DNA from: Cryobacterium sp. Y57 | GTDB lineage: Bacteria > Actinomycetota > Actinomycetes > Actinomycetales > Microbacteriaceae | Assembly (NCBI RefSeq): GCF_002929505.1 | Contig: NZ_PJJL01000070.1 | Location: forward strand, 62,001 to 126,000 | Length of the DNA: 64,000 bases | Direction: 5' to 3' | In this document: piece by piece, positions 15,525 to 24,365 of the stretch | How positions within the stretch are numbered: position 1 is the stretch's first letter | Layout of the letters: each line of letters starts with the position of its first letter | The notes under the pieces: generated by a model | Database searches by the model: none | Told to the model about the DNA's origin: nothing | The model's input: the letters and a program-made list of their open reading frames with translations, nothing else | Program-made: the position numbers and the translations under genes

Positions 15525-16007
15525 TCAGACGATACCGTCGACCGCCTCGTCGAGTAGCGCGCCCGATCGAAACGCCATTCCGAGGGCGAGGGCGATCACG
15601 CCGGCCAACAGAATCGCTACGGGCCACTGGGGGCATATTGCGGGTTAGCGCGGCGTAGTCGCCGCCGAGTTGAGTGAGAGCGCCAGCGCGAGCTCCCGGA
15701 GCTTCGCTGAACAACCCGGCGATGAGAGAACCCACGTAGACGCTCGCTGCTGTGTCGGCGAGTCCCTGCAGAGCTCTGCCGACCAGGAGTGTGATGGTCA
15801 GCCAACGCCACCGAATCAGCACCGCCCGCAAATAACGCTCGCCACAGCGGCGCGATAGAGAATGCCGATCAGCAGCACGGAGCCGGCCGCGATTGTGACA
15901 GCGTGCACAAGAGTCGGAAGGGCGGGCAGAATCCGCAGACCGAGATCCGCGTCGGCCCGGGTGTCCTGCGTTCCGGCACGGAGATCGGCCCACGCCAGCT
16001 GCGGCAA
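15525..16007 (-). pseudogene. Frameshifted DUF2975-type membrane protein
   Basis: Three successive reading frames on the minus strand together give one plausible protein. Frame one runs from 16007 (LPQLAWADLRAGTQD ... LVHAVTIAAGSVLLIGILYR). Frame two, after a shift near 15825, reads IRWRWLTITLLVGRALQGLA ... SVYVGSLIAGLF. Frame three, after a shift near 15625, reads VAILLAGVIALALGMAFRSG and ends ALLDEAVDGIV and TGA at 15525. The order of membrane helices and the FRxGxxLxxxxxGxV ending match DUF2975 proteins that precede YozG-like regulators. No ATG is present and the first membrane helix seems missing. Sequencing error is an alternative for the two shifts. Confidence 0.7.
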
Positions 16008-16022
16008 CGCGCTCAGTTGAAT

Positions 16023-16331
16023 TTACGCGGTGGCGGAGGACCCGGTGTTGGCGAGGCGTTGCAGCAGCCGATGGTCGGCGTGAATGCGTCGCCGACTGAT
16101 CACCAGATTCAGCACGATGGATGATACGGCGGCGCCCCCAAGAGACACCCACCAGATCCAGCCACCGGCCCAATTCCAGCCGACCCAGGTCAGCGCGACC
16201 CAGACAGCAGATGCAGTAGCCGTTCCGATCGCCGGAACCAGCACCGATCCCTGCGTCGACCGACCGGGCAGAAAATACCGCGCGCCGAGACCGATGAGAG
16301 CGCCGAACAGCGCTACGAACAGGAGTTCCAT
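16023..16331 (-). CDS. Small integral membrane protein, function unknown
   Basis: 102 residues with three hydrophobic segments: MELLFVALFGALIGLGARYF, SAVWVALTWVGWNWAGG and WWVSLGGAAVSSIVLNLVIS, followed by a basic/polar tail. A Gly-rich first segment loosely resembles transglycosylase-associated (GlsB/YeaQ) small membrane proteins, but this is weak. The stop abuts the remains of the DUF2975-type gene; the start is 7 nt downstream of the DUF3107 gene stop, suggesting co-transcription with it. Confidence 0.65.
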   Translation of the reverse strand: MELLFVALFGALIGLGARYFLPGRSTQGSVLVPAIGTATASAVWVALTWVGWNWAGGWIWWVSLGGAAVSSIVLNLVISRRRIHADHRLLQRLANTGSSATA

Positions 16332-16337
16332 GGTGCT

Positions 16338-16562
16338 TTAGGCGACGAAACCGACGCGACGCGATTCTTCGCTGCCAAGTTCGACATAGGCCAGGCCGAC
16401 GGTTGGAACGATGTAGACGCGACCCTTGCTGTCGCTGAGCTTCAGATAGCCGGTCTGACCGGAAAGAGCCGCCGCAACGGTCTCCTCAATTTCGGTCGCT
16501 GGCTGCGATGTTTCGAAACCGATCTCCCGGGGGGAGTTGAAAATACCAATGCGAATGTCCAT
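16338..16562 (-). CDS. DUF3107 protein
   Basis: 74 residues: MDIRIGIFNSPREIGFET ... KGRVYIVPTVGLAYVELG and a C-terminal RRVGF. This is the actinobacterial DUF3107 family, small cytoplasmic proteins of unknown function. AAAGGCAG lies just upstream of the ATG. It is divergent from adnA, with 95 bp between the starts. Confidence 0.87.
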   Translation of the reverse strand: MDIRIGIFNSPREIGFETSQPATEIEETVAAALSGQTGYLKLSDSKGRVYIVPTVGLAYVELGSEESRRVGFVA

Positions 16563-16645
16563 AGAACTGCCTTTCGTAGCCTTGCGCCCAGAGTACGACA
16601 GAACGCGCCACCGTCCGGACAGAGTTCACTGTCGGCGCAACCCGT

Positions 16646-16651
16646 TACCGT
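16646..16651 (+). promoter_or_regulatory. -10 hexamer of a leaderless promoter for adnAB
   Basis: TACCGT, 6 nt (TGAAAT), then GTG at 16658. Confidence 0.45.
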
Positions 16652-16657
16652 TGAAAT

Positions 16658-19600
16658 GTGACACAGCACACCCTTAATTCCGCCCAGACGGCCGTTCTCG
16701 ACCTCCCCGACGGGGTCAGCGCTGCGGTGATCGGCGCGCCCGGCTCGGGCAAGACGACCACGCTCGTCGAACTCGTCGCCGACAGGGTGCTCAACCGGGG
16801 ATATTCTCCGAGCGAGGTACTGGTACTGGTACCGACCCGCGCCGGAGCCACGGAGCTGCGCGACCGGCTCGCGCTGCGCCTGGGCGTGCCGACGAACGGC
16901 CCGCTGGCTCGCAGCGCCAACTCGGTGGCTTTCCAGATTGTGCGTTCGGCCGTCGCGCAGGTCGGTGGCCCGACTCCCACGCTGCTCACCGGTGGTGAGC
17001 AAGACCAGATCATTGCGGAGCTGTTGCAGGGCCACATTGACGATGAGACCGGCCCGGCCTGGCCGACTACCCTCGGTCCCGATGTGCGTAGCTTGCGGGG
17101 CTTTCGCACCGAACTTCGCGATCTCATGATGCGCGCGGTCGAATACGGTGTCTCGCCGGGCCAGCTCGAGCGTTTCGCACGCGGACGTGCGGAGTGGGTG
17201 GCGGCGGCCGAGTTCATTCGCGGCTATGAAGAGGCCAAAGACCAGGCCCGCCCGGGCCAATACGACTCGACCGAGCTGGCTCGCTATGCTGCCGCTGTCG
17301 TCGCGGGTGCCCAGGCCGGCCCGGCCGGAGTTGCAACGCTCGGCTCCCTCGCCCACCTGCGCCTGATAGTGCTTGACGATGCCCAGGAAGTCACGCAGGC
17401 CACGATCACGCTGTTGGCCCAGTTTCAGACGCGCGGGGTGGCGATCATCGCCGTCGGTGACCCCGACATCAGCACCGGCTCGTTTCACGGTGCGCATCCG
17501 GATGCCCTCGGTCGCCTCGGCTCGTATCTCAGCGAGGGCCGGGCCGTACCGGAAGGCCGTGTGGCCGCGCCGATTGTGCTGCAGACGGTGTATCGGCACG
17601 GCGCGAACATCCGTCGAGTCGTTGCGCAGGTCACCGGCCGGATCGGCGCTGCCGCGGCTGGCACCCAGCGTGCTGCGGCCGGTCGCGATTCAACAGAAGC
17701 GAGTGAGCGTTCAGTGCGGACCGTGGTTGCGACCAGCCCGGCCGATCAGCTCGCAGTGATCGCCCAGCTGCTGCGCGAACGCCACGTGATCGATGCAATT
17801 CCCTGGTCGCGGATGGCTGTGATCGTGCGCACCGGAGCGCTCGTCCCGTCGATTTCCAAGGGGCTGGCCGCCCTCGAGGTACCGACACAGATTTCTACCG
17901 CGAGCACAGCCCTGCGTGACGAATACGCGGTGAGGGCATTCATCCTGGCGCTCGAGGTGACCCTGGGGCGCAAACCGCTCGACCCCGAGGCGGCGATCCA
18001 GCTGCTGCGCGGCCCGCTCGGCGGGCTCGACCCGATCACCCTGCGCCGGCTACGCGCCGCGTTGCGCCAGCACGAACTGGCCACTGACACCCCCACACCG
18101 CGCAGCGCTGACGAGCTGCTCGTCGTCGCACTGCAGACCCCCGACCTGCTCGCCGCCATCGATAACCGCACCGCTCGCCGCGCTGCCAGCTGCGGAGCGA
18201 GCCTGCGCGACGCGAAAATCGAATATGAAGCCGGTGCCACCATCGAGGAACTGCTCTGGGGCCTCTGGCAGCGCAGCGGACTCGATCGCGAGTGGAAAGA
18301 GCAGTCCACCGGCACCGGAATCGTCGCCGACGAAGCCAATCACAACCTTGACGCCGTCGTCGCCCTGTTCTCGGCAGCGCAGCGTTACGTCGAACGCACC
18401 CCGTCGGCCCCGCCGGTACTTTTTCTGGAACATCTCGTCGACACCGATGTGCCCGAAGATACCCTTGCACCGCGTGCCCTGGGCGCGGCCGTCACCGTGT
18501 CTACCCCAAGCGGCACCATCGGGCGCGATTTCGACATTGTTGTGGTGGCCGGCGTGCAGGCCAATGTCTGGCCCGACCTGCGCATCCGTGGCTCCCTGCT
18601 CGGCGCTGGCGACCTTGCCGTGGTCGCCACGGGACAAGAAGGCAGCGGGAACGACGCTGCCGGCACCGACGCGCGCACTGCAGTTCTCCATGACGAATTG
18701 CGCATGTTCGCCCAGGCCGTCAGTCGTGCCACGGATGAACTGCTCGTCACCGCCGTGAGCAATGAAGAAAACGAGCCGTCGGTGTTCCTTCGTCTGCTGC
18801 CAGACCCCGAGCCTGAGCGGGCTGATGATGATTTTGCCCGTTACCCTCTGTCGTTGCGCGGCCTGGCCGGGCGGATGCGCCGTGACCTGACCCGGGCTAT
18901 CCGCTCACCGGCCCGCATCGACTCCGAGACGGCCGCCCGCGCAGCGGATGCCGCGGCCATTCTGTCCCGCCTGGCCAGCGAAAACGTACCTGGCGCCGCA
19001 CCGGATCAGTGGTACGGTCTGACCGACCCGAGCACAGTGCGCCCGCTCAATGACTCCGCGGCCGGTGATGATCCGGTGCGTGTCTCGCCGTCGCGAATGG
19101 CCGCCTTCGAAACCTGTCCGCTGCACTGGCTGATCGGGCAGGTCGGCGGCGGCAGCTCGAGTACTGCCGCCAACCTCGGCACAATCATTCACAAGGTCAT
19201 GGAAGACTGCGTCGACCGTCGGCCAGAGGCGCTCTGGCAGGGCGTCGAGTCCCGCTGGAACGAACTCGACTTCGACGCCGACTGGCAGTCACGCGTGCAG
19301 AAAGTCGCCGCGAGAGCGCTCACCGACCGGCTCGCCTCGTACCTGCTCGATTTCGAGAACGGGGGCGGTGAGCTGCTGAGCGCCGAGGGGACCTTTCAAC
19401 TGGACGTGAGTGGTGCCGTGCTGTCGGGCACCATCGACCGAGTGGAACGCCAGGCCGACGGACGGGCCGTGATCGTCGACCTGAAAACCGGCAAGGGCGA
19501 CGCGACAAGCGATGTAGGCGTCGCAGAGCATCCACAGCTCGGCGCCTACCAGCTGGCGTTTCAGGAGGGCGTCATCGAGGGCGTTTCGGGCGATATGGCG

Positions 19601-19834
19601 CTGGCCGGTGCCCGCCTGGTCATCATCTCCTCCGGCACGGTCAAACAGAACTACCGCAATCCCACCCAGCCCACCTTCACCCCGGAGCAACTCGACGCTT
19701 TTCGCACCCGGGTAAGCGACGACGCGGCAGGCATGGGCGGCAGCACTTTCATCGCCGAAATAACCGCGCACTGCCTCGACCCGCGAAGCCACGGGTCCTG
19801 CCGCATCCACATCATCAAGCAGGTCAGCTCATGA
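16658..19834 (+). CDS. adnA: AdnA, helicase-nuclease subunit of the AdnAB double-strand-break resection complex
   Basis: 1058 residues. UvrD-like motor at the N-terminus with Walker A GAPGSGKTTTL (about residues 27-37) and a Walker B variant VLDDAQE (DDAQ rather than DExQ), as I recall for the auxiliary AdnA motor. A RecB-type nuclease domain occupies the C-terminus: SPSRMAAFETCPLHWLIGQ, GTIDRVERQ, VIVDLKTGKG and HPQLGAYQLAF supply the Asp-Asp-x-Lys and Gln residues. AdnAB replaces RecBCD/AddAB in many Actinobacteria. It overlaps adnB by 4 nt (ATGA), so the subunits are translationally coupled. Only two Cys close the protein (HCLDPRSHGSC), so any Fe-S cluster would be atypical. Confidence 0.9.
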   Translation: MTQHTLNSAQTAVLDLPDGVSAAVIGAPGSGKTTTLVELVADRVLNRGYSPSEVLVLVPTRAGATELRDRLALRLGVPTNGPLARSANSVAFQIVRSAVAQVGGPTPTLLTGGEQDQIIAELLQGHIDDETGPAWPTTLGPDVRSLRGFRTELRDLMMRAVEYGVSPGQLERFARGRAEWVAAAEFIRGYEEAKDQARPGQYDSTELARYAAAVVAGAQAGPAGVATLGSLAHLRLIVLDDAQEVTQATITLLAQFQTRGVAIIAVGDPDISTGSFHGAHPDALGRLGSYLSEGRAVPEGRVAAPIVLQTVYRHGANIRRVVAQVTGRIGAAAAGTQRAAAGRDSTEASERSVRTVVATSPADQLAVIAQLLRERHVIDAIPWSRMAVIVRTGALVPSISKGLAALEVPTQISTASTALRDEYAVRAFILALEVTLGRKPLDPEAAIQLLRGPLGGLDPITLRRLRAALRQHELATDTPTPRSADELLVVALQTPDLLAAIDNRTARRAASCGASLRDAKIEYEAGATIEELLWGLWQRSGLDREWKEQSTGTGIVADEANHNLDAVVALFSAAQRYVERTPSAPPVLFLEHLVDTDVPEDTLAPRALGAAVTVSTPSGTIGRDFDIVVVAGVQANVWPDLRIRGSLLGAGDLAVVATGQEGSGNDAAGTDARTAVLHDELRMFAQAVSRATDELLVTAVSNEENEPSVFLRLLPDPEPERADDDFARYPLSLRGLAGRMRRDLTRAIRSPARIDSETAARAADAAAILSRLASENVPGAAPDQWYGLTDPSTVRPLNDSAAGDDPVRVSPSRMAAFETCPLHWLIGQVGGGSSSTAANLGTIIHKVMEDCVDRRPEALWQGVESRWNELDFDADWQSRVQKVAARALTDRLASYLLDFENGGGELLSAEGTFQLDVSGAVLSGTIDRVERQADGRAVIVDLKTGKGDATSDVGVAEHPQLGAYQLAFQEGVIEGVSGDMALAGARLVIISSGTVKQNYRNPTQPTFTPEQLDAFRTRVSDDAAGMGGSTFIAEITAHCLDPRSHGSCRIHIIKQVSS

Positions 19835-22800
19835 GTCTCACGACAACGGTCACAACATCAGTCACCACGGTCTCCGCCCTCGACATAGCCTCAGAACTCA
19901 AGCTTCCTCCGCCCACCGATGAGCAGCAGGAGGTCATCGAGGCGCCGCTCAGGCCGACCCTGGTGGTCGCCGGCGCCGGAAGCGGCAAAACCGAGACGAT
20001 GGCCAACCGGGTGCTTTGGCTACTGGCCAACGGCCACGCCCGCCCTGACCAGATTCTCGGACTCACCTTCACCCGCAAGGCCGCCGGCGAGCTGAGCGAT
20101 CGCATCAACAAGCGCATCGCCGACCTCGATGCCGCTGGACTGATGCCGATCACCGCCAGCTCAGACGCCAGCTCAGGCACCGGTTTGGCAGCTGAGTCTT
20201 CCGACCTCTTCAACACACCGAGCGTCTCCACGTACAACTCCTTTGCCAGCCGGTTGTTCACCGACAACGCCCTGCTGCTCGGCCGGGAGCCGGAATCTGT
20301 CCTGCTCAGTGAAACGAGCGCCTGGCTGCTCGCTCGGCGCGTGGTCATCGATCACGGCGACGGTCGCCTGGTGCCCTACGGCAAGAGCGTCGACCAGGTC
20401 ACCGACGCCGTGCTGCAACTCAGTCGTGCCGTCGCTGAGAACCCGCCGCCCTGGCACAACGGCGCACCGGGAACCCCGCACGACCTCGCCGGCCTGGCCG
20501 AAAGTTTCGCTTACCTGAGTGATTTGCCCTACGGCAACCCGCGTAAGAAAAAGCCGTACGACTCGGTGATCGATGCCCTGGCCGCAGTAGCGCCATTGCC
20601 GGTGCTCGCCGAACTCGCTGCGCAGTACAGCAGTGAGAAGCGCCGCCTCGGGCTCATCGAATTCTCCGACCAAGTGGCCCTCGCGCTTCAGGTCTGCCAG
20701 AAAGTCGATGCGGTCGTCGACCGCTATCGCGACCAGTTCAGAATCGTGCTGCTCGACGAATACCAGGACACCTCCGTACTGCAGACCGAGCTGTTACATA
20801 CGCTTTTTCACAACCACCCGGTGATGGCCGTCGGTGACCCGCACCAGTCGATTTACGGATGGCGCGGCGCCAGCTCGGCAAATTTGCTCGGCTTCGGACG
20901 AGACTTCAACACCAGCGACGCCAGTCCCGCAGCCGCAGCGCCAACCATGTCGCTGTCCTTCACCTGGCGAAACCCCTCCCTCGTTCTCGACGCTGCGAAT
21001 GCCGTCGTCGATCCGCTGAGTCAGACGCTGCGCGCCCAACCTGGCGGAATCCAGGTTGAAACACTCAAGGTGCCAGCCGGCACCAGGGCCGGCGGCATTG
21101 ACGCGCTCATGGCGGAGACCATTGCCGATGAGGCCGATGCGATAGCCAACTGGTTCGCCGCCCGGCTCGTTGGTGATCACACCGGTGCCATGCTTTTTCG
21201 GGCGCGCCGGGAGATGGACTACTTCGCCGAGGTGCTGCGCTCCCATGGCGTACGCGCGCACGTGCTGGGCCTTGGCGGATTGCTTTCCACCCCGGAGGTG
21301 GCCGACGTCGTGAGCGTTCTGCGGGTCGTGCACGATCCGGCTGCCGGCAGCGAGCTTGTGCGCCTCCTCAGCGGCGCCCGCTACCGCGTCGGCGCACGCG
21401 ACCTGCAGGCTCTTGCCAATGTGGCACGCTGGTTGGCCCGGCACGACTGGGCCCAGAAGGCCATTTCGGCCGATCTGCGGGGCAAGCTGCGGGCATCCGT
21501 CGCCGGTGATGAGGGCAGCTCTCTGGTTGATGCGCTCGACTTTCTGGGCACAGCCCCTGACTCTCACGGCCAATTCGCGGAATTCAGCGAGCTGGGGCGT
21601 GCCCGCGTGCAGTCGGCCGGCCGGCAACTGGCGTGGCTGCGTTCCCGCGCCAGCCTGCCGCTGCTCGACTTCGTGCGGCTGATCGAACAGGAATTTCGGC
21701 TTGACATCGAACTGACCGCGAACGAGGACAACGACCTCGGACTCGCTAACCTGTATTCCTTCCACGACACGGTGGCCGCGTTCCTCGACAGCGATGAGCA
21801 GGGCACGCTGGCCAGTTTTCTGCGCTGGCTGAAGCGGGCAGAGCTGCAAGACGACCTCGGCCCGCGCGCTGAAATGTCGGAACAGGGCACCGTGCAGTTG
21901 CTGACGATTCACGGTGCCAAGGGCCTCGAATGGGACTTTGTCGCCATTCCAAACCTCACCGAGAAAAGCCTGCCAGCGTTAGCTCACGATTCCAGCGGAT
22001 GGCTGCGCTTCGGTGAGCTGCCCTACGGCTTTCGGGGCGATCGCTCCGAGCTGCCCGAGCTCGAAGTCGCCGGCCATGACACGCAGCTCGATTATGACCT
22101 GGCCTTCCAGACCTACAAGGAGCAGTTGGCGACGCGGCACGACGACGAAGAACGCCGCCTCATCTATGTCGCCATCACCCGTGCCAAGCAAGATCTCTTG
22201 CTGACCGGCTCTTTCTGGGGCCCGGGACTGACGGTTCGAAAGCCCAGCCGCTACCTGGTGGAACTCGCCGAAGCCGGGCTCATCCGGGCCATCTCTGATA
22301 CGAGCGCCGAGGCCGACAAACCTGGCTCCGCCTCCAGCGGCACGGAGCTATGGCCGTTCGACCCTCTTGGCACCCGCCGCGCTCTCGTTGAAGCCGCCGC
22401 GACCCGCGTTTTGAGCAGCACGGCGGATGCTCCCACCCGCTGGTCCCACGCGGTCACCCTGCTGCTGGAAGAACGTGCCCTGCGGTTGGCCGGCGGCGCG
22501 GTCACCGCCGTTCCCACCCGCATCCCCGCATCCCGGTTCAAAGACTACGTCGACGACCCTGCCGGAGTCGCTGCCGAACTGCGCCGCCCCATGCCGCAGC
22601 GCCCCTACCGCGCCACACGGCTCGGCACCCTGTTCCACTCCTGGGTGGAGCGGCGTGCCGGCGGCGCGACCGGCACCGATCGCGTCGATGCCGCGCTGAA
22701 TGAACTGGACTTCGGCGATGATGATGCGGGCGACGACGACGGTACCGGCGCACTGAATGACCTCGCCGTGCCCGAGCAGGAACAGTTTGCGGTTCTGCAG

Positions 22801-23250
22801 GCCACCTTTGAACGGTCCGAATGGGCCGATCGAGCGCCGGTCGACGTCGAGATTGAAATTCACCACGTGCTCGCGGGCCAGGTCTTCGTCTGCAAGCTCG
22901 ACGCCGTGTATCGCACCGGAGCGGGGTATCAGGTCGTCGACTGGAAAACCGGGCGGGCGCCCAAGAATGCCGCTGACCTCGAACTGAAGCAAACCCAACT
23001 CGCACTTTACCGATTGGCCTACGCCCGGTGGAAGGGAATCGATCCCAGCATTGTCGACGCCGTGTTCTATTTCGTCGCCGACGATACCGTCATCGCCCCC
23101 GAGCGCCTCTACTCAGAGGCTGACCTTCTTGCTGCCTGGTCGGGGGCGATGACCCCGGCGCGCGAGTCGCCGGACCCGGAGTCGTCGGTGGACTCCTTAT
23201 CGGAGTCGGAGTCAGAGTCAGAGTCCATGCTGAGCCCCGAGAAGTTGTAG
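19831..23250 (+). CDS. adnB: AdnB, lead motor and nuclease subunit of AdnAB
   Basis: 1139 residues. Complete SF1A helicase: Walker A VAGAGSGKTETMANRV, LTFTRKAAGEL, Walker B LLDEYQDTS, VGDPHQSIYGWRG, and TIHGAKGLEWDFV, IYVAITRAKQDL. The C-terminal nuclease shows CKLDAVYRTG, YQVVDWKTGR and LKQTQLALYRLAYA. In the mycobacterial complex AdnB is the dominant translocating motor and cuts one strand. The last 28 residues are acidic and repetitive (SESESESES), and this stretch is coded antisense to the tail of the phosphotransferase gene: the two genes overlap by 142 nt. Confidence 0.92.
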   Translation: MSLTTTVTTSVTTVSALDIASELKLPPPTDEQQEVIEAPLRPTLVVAGAGSGKTETMANRVLWLLANGHARPDQILGLTFTRKAAGELSDRINKRIADLDAAGLMPITASSDASSGTGLAAESSDLFNTPSVSTYNSFASRLFTDNALLLGREPESVLLSETSAWLLARRVVIDHGDGRLVPYGKSVDQVTDAVLQLSRAVAENPPPWHNGAPGTPHDLAGLAESFAYLSDLPYGNPRKKKPYDSVIDALAAVAPLPVLAELAAQYSSEKRRLGLIEFSDQVALALQVCQKVDAVVDRYRDQFRIVLLDEYQDTSVLQTELLHTLFHNHPVMAVGDPHQSIYGWRGASSANLLGFGRDFNTSDASPAAAAPTMSLSFTWRNPSLVLDAANAVVDPLSQTLRAQPGGIQVETLKVPAGTRAGGIDALMAETIADEADAIANWFAARLVGDHTGAMLFRARREMDYFAEVLRSHGVRAHVLGLGGLLSTPEVADVVSVLRVVHDPAAGSELVRLLSGARYRVGARDLQALANVARWLARHDWAQKAISADLRGKLRASVAGDEGSSLVDALDFLGTAPDSHGQFAEFSELGRARVQSAGRQLAWLRSRASLPLLDFVRLIEQEFRLDIELTANEDNDLGLANLYSFHDTVAAFLDSDEQGTLASFLRWLKRAELQDDLGPRAEMSEQGTVQLLTIHGAKGLEWDFVAIPNLTEKSLPALAHDSSGWLRFGELPYGFRGDRSELPELEVAGHDTQLDYDLAFQTYKEQLATRHDDEERRLIYVAITRAKQDLLLTGSFWGPGLTVRKPSRYLVELAEAGLIRAISDTSAEADKPGSASSGTELWPFDPLGTRRALVEAAATRVLSSTADAPTRWSHAVTLLLEERALRLAGGAVTAVPTRIPASRFKDYVDDPAGVAAELRRPMPQRPYRATRLGTLFHSWVERRAGGATGTDRVDAALNELDFGDDDAGDDDGTGALNDLAVPEQEQFAVLQATFERSEWADRAPVDVEIEIHHVLAGQVFVCKLDAVYRTGAGYQVVDWKTGRAPKNAADLELKQTQLALYRLAYARWKGIDPSIVDAVFYFVADDTVIAPERLYSEADLLAAWSGAMTPARESPDPESSVDSLSESESESESMLSPEKL

Positions 23251-24281
23251 CTGTCGGTGTGCATAGCCGCATGCTGATCGTAGTCGCGGGCCGCGCGCGG
23301 CATATGGTCGAGCATGTCCTCCACGTCACCGACGGTCATGATCGGGCCGGTTTCGGGGGAGAGCGGCTGCTGGGTGTGGCTGTGTACCGTGTCGACGAGG
23401 CCGTCGAGCATCGCGACGGCGTCATCGACGATGGACTGGTCGTGGCTGCTGACGCCGTGCAGCAACCAGCGGGCCAGTTCGAGCTCGGCGTAGAGCATGG
23501 CACGCTGGGTGATATGGCTGTCGCTGCCCTGACGAGCGGTCGAGTACGTGGTGATGGCCAGTTCAGCGGCATCGCCGCGCGCGGCGAGCAACCAGTGGAG
23601 GTCGCGGGCTGGGTCTCCGACGGCCAGGCCGGACCAGCCGAGAATACCCGATACGGCGTCGTCGGTGATCAAAATAGAATCGGACGACATCGACCCGTGC
23701 ACCACCGCCGGTGCGAACTGCCACAGGGCATCGTCGTCGGTGGCCTGTTCCCAGCGGCGCAGCAGTGCGGCGGGCAAGTAGCCGGTATTGGCGGCCCGGT
23801 CGATGAGGTCGATGGCATCTTTGCGACACTGTTCGGCGCTCTGCTGGGAAAGTCCGGCCGTGCCGATGAAAGCGCTCGGTAGTGAGTGGATCGCGGCGAT
23901 GGCCCGGCCGATCGACCCCGAGACGCCCTCGTGTCCGGTGAGGGCATCCGCATCGAAACTGTCGCCGGCCAGCAGTTCGTAGACGACAGCGCGGGTTCCC
24001 TGGATCGGGGTTTGACCGACATATTCGGGCACGTCGAACGGAAGCCGGCTGCGATTGCCGGTGGTGAGCGCGCGCAGCGCCACGAGGTCGGCGGACTGTT
24101 CGGTTTCGGCCGACTGGCTGGTGGGAACGCGAATGATCAGCGCCCGCCCGTCTGTGTCGATAACGAGCGCTGAGTCGAACAGTCCGTGCGCGCCGGCACT
24201 GTGCTTGCGGGCGTAGGCCACGTCGAGCCCCGGAACTGCGGAGGTGGCTAACGCGGCTAGAGTGAGTTGAGTTCTGGCCAT
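23109..24281 (-). CDS. Aminoglycoside/macrolide phosphotransferase-like (APH family) kinase
   Basis: 390 residues. The APH/choline kinase-like fold shows VVHGSMSSDSILITDDAVSG, in which the Brenner-like HGSMSSDSIL corresponds to HGDxxxxNxL with Asp replaced by Ser and Asn by Ser, and ILGWSGLAVGDPARDLHWLL corresponds to the metal-binding DFG/D region with DW replaced by GW. The changed catalytic residues make it a possible pseudokinase-type actinobacterial 'phosphotransferase' found next to adnB. The C-terminus has a Ser/Asp repeat. The ATG at 24281 has TAACCT 7 nt upstream. The open frame extends further upstream, but only as antisense of nudC. Confidence 0.78.
   Translation of the reverse strand: MARTQLTLAALATSAVPGLDVAYARKHSAGAHGLFDSALVIDTDGRALIIRVPTSQSAETEQSADLVALRALTTGNRSRLPFDVPEYVGQTPIQGTRAVVYELLAGDSFDADALTGHEGVSGSIGRAIAAIHSLPSAFIGTAGLSQQSAEQCRKDAIDLIDRAANTGYLPAALLRRWEQATDDDALWQFAPAVVHGSMSSDSILITDDAVSGILGWSGLAVGDPARDLHWLLAARGDAAELAITTYSTARQGSDSHITQRAMLYAELELARWLLHGVSSHDQSIVDDAVAMLDGLVDTVHSHTQQPLSPETGPIMTVGDVEDMLDHMPRAARDYDQHAAMHTDSYNFSGLSMDSDSDSDSDKESTDDSGSGDSRAGVIAPDQAARRSASE
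23200..23226. repeat. Hexanucleotide-like repeat coding acidic tails on both strands
   Basis: Repeats of TCG/A-GAG encode Ser-Glu in adnB on the plus strand and Asp-Ser (GAC TCT/TCC) in the phosphotransferase on the minus strand. Both proteins gain a charged serine-rich tail from the same DNA. Copy number may vary between strains by slippage. Confidence 0.75.
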
Positions 24282-24365
24282 GCCTACTAGGTTAGATCGA
24301 CTTCCGGTTGCGTGGCTGTTCGCCACGCCTCCACCCCCACGTTCTCGCAGAGCTCGGAGATTACC

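Noticed and set aside
20794..21912. 372-codon minus-strand frame inside adnB
   Set aside because: Composition typical of an antisense shadow and lies wholly inside a well-supported gene.
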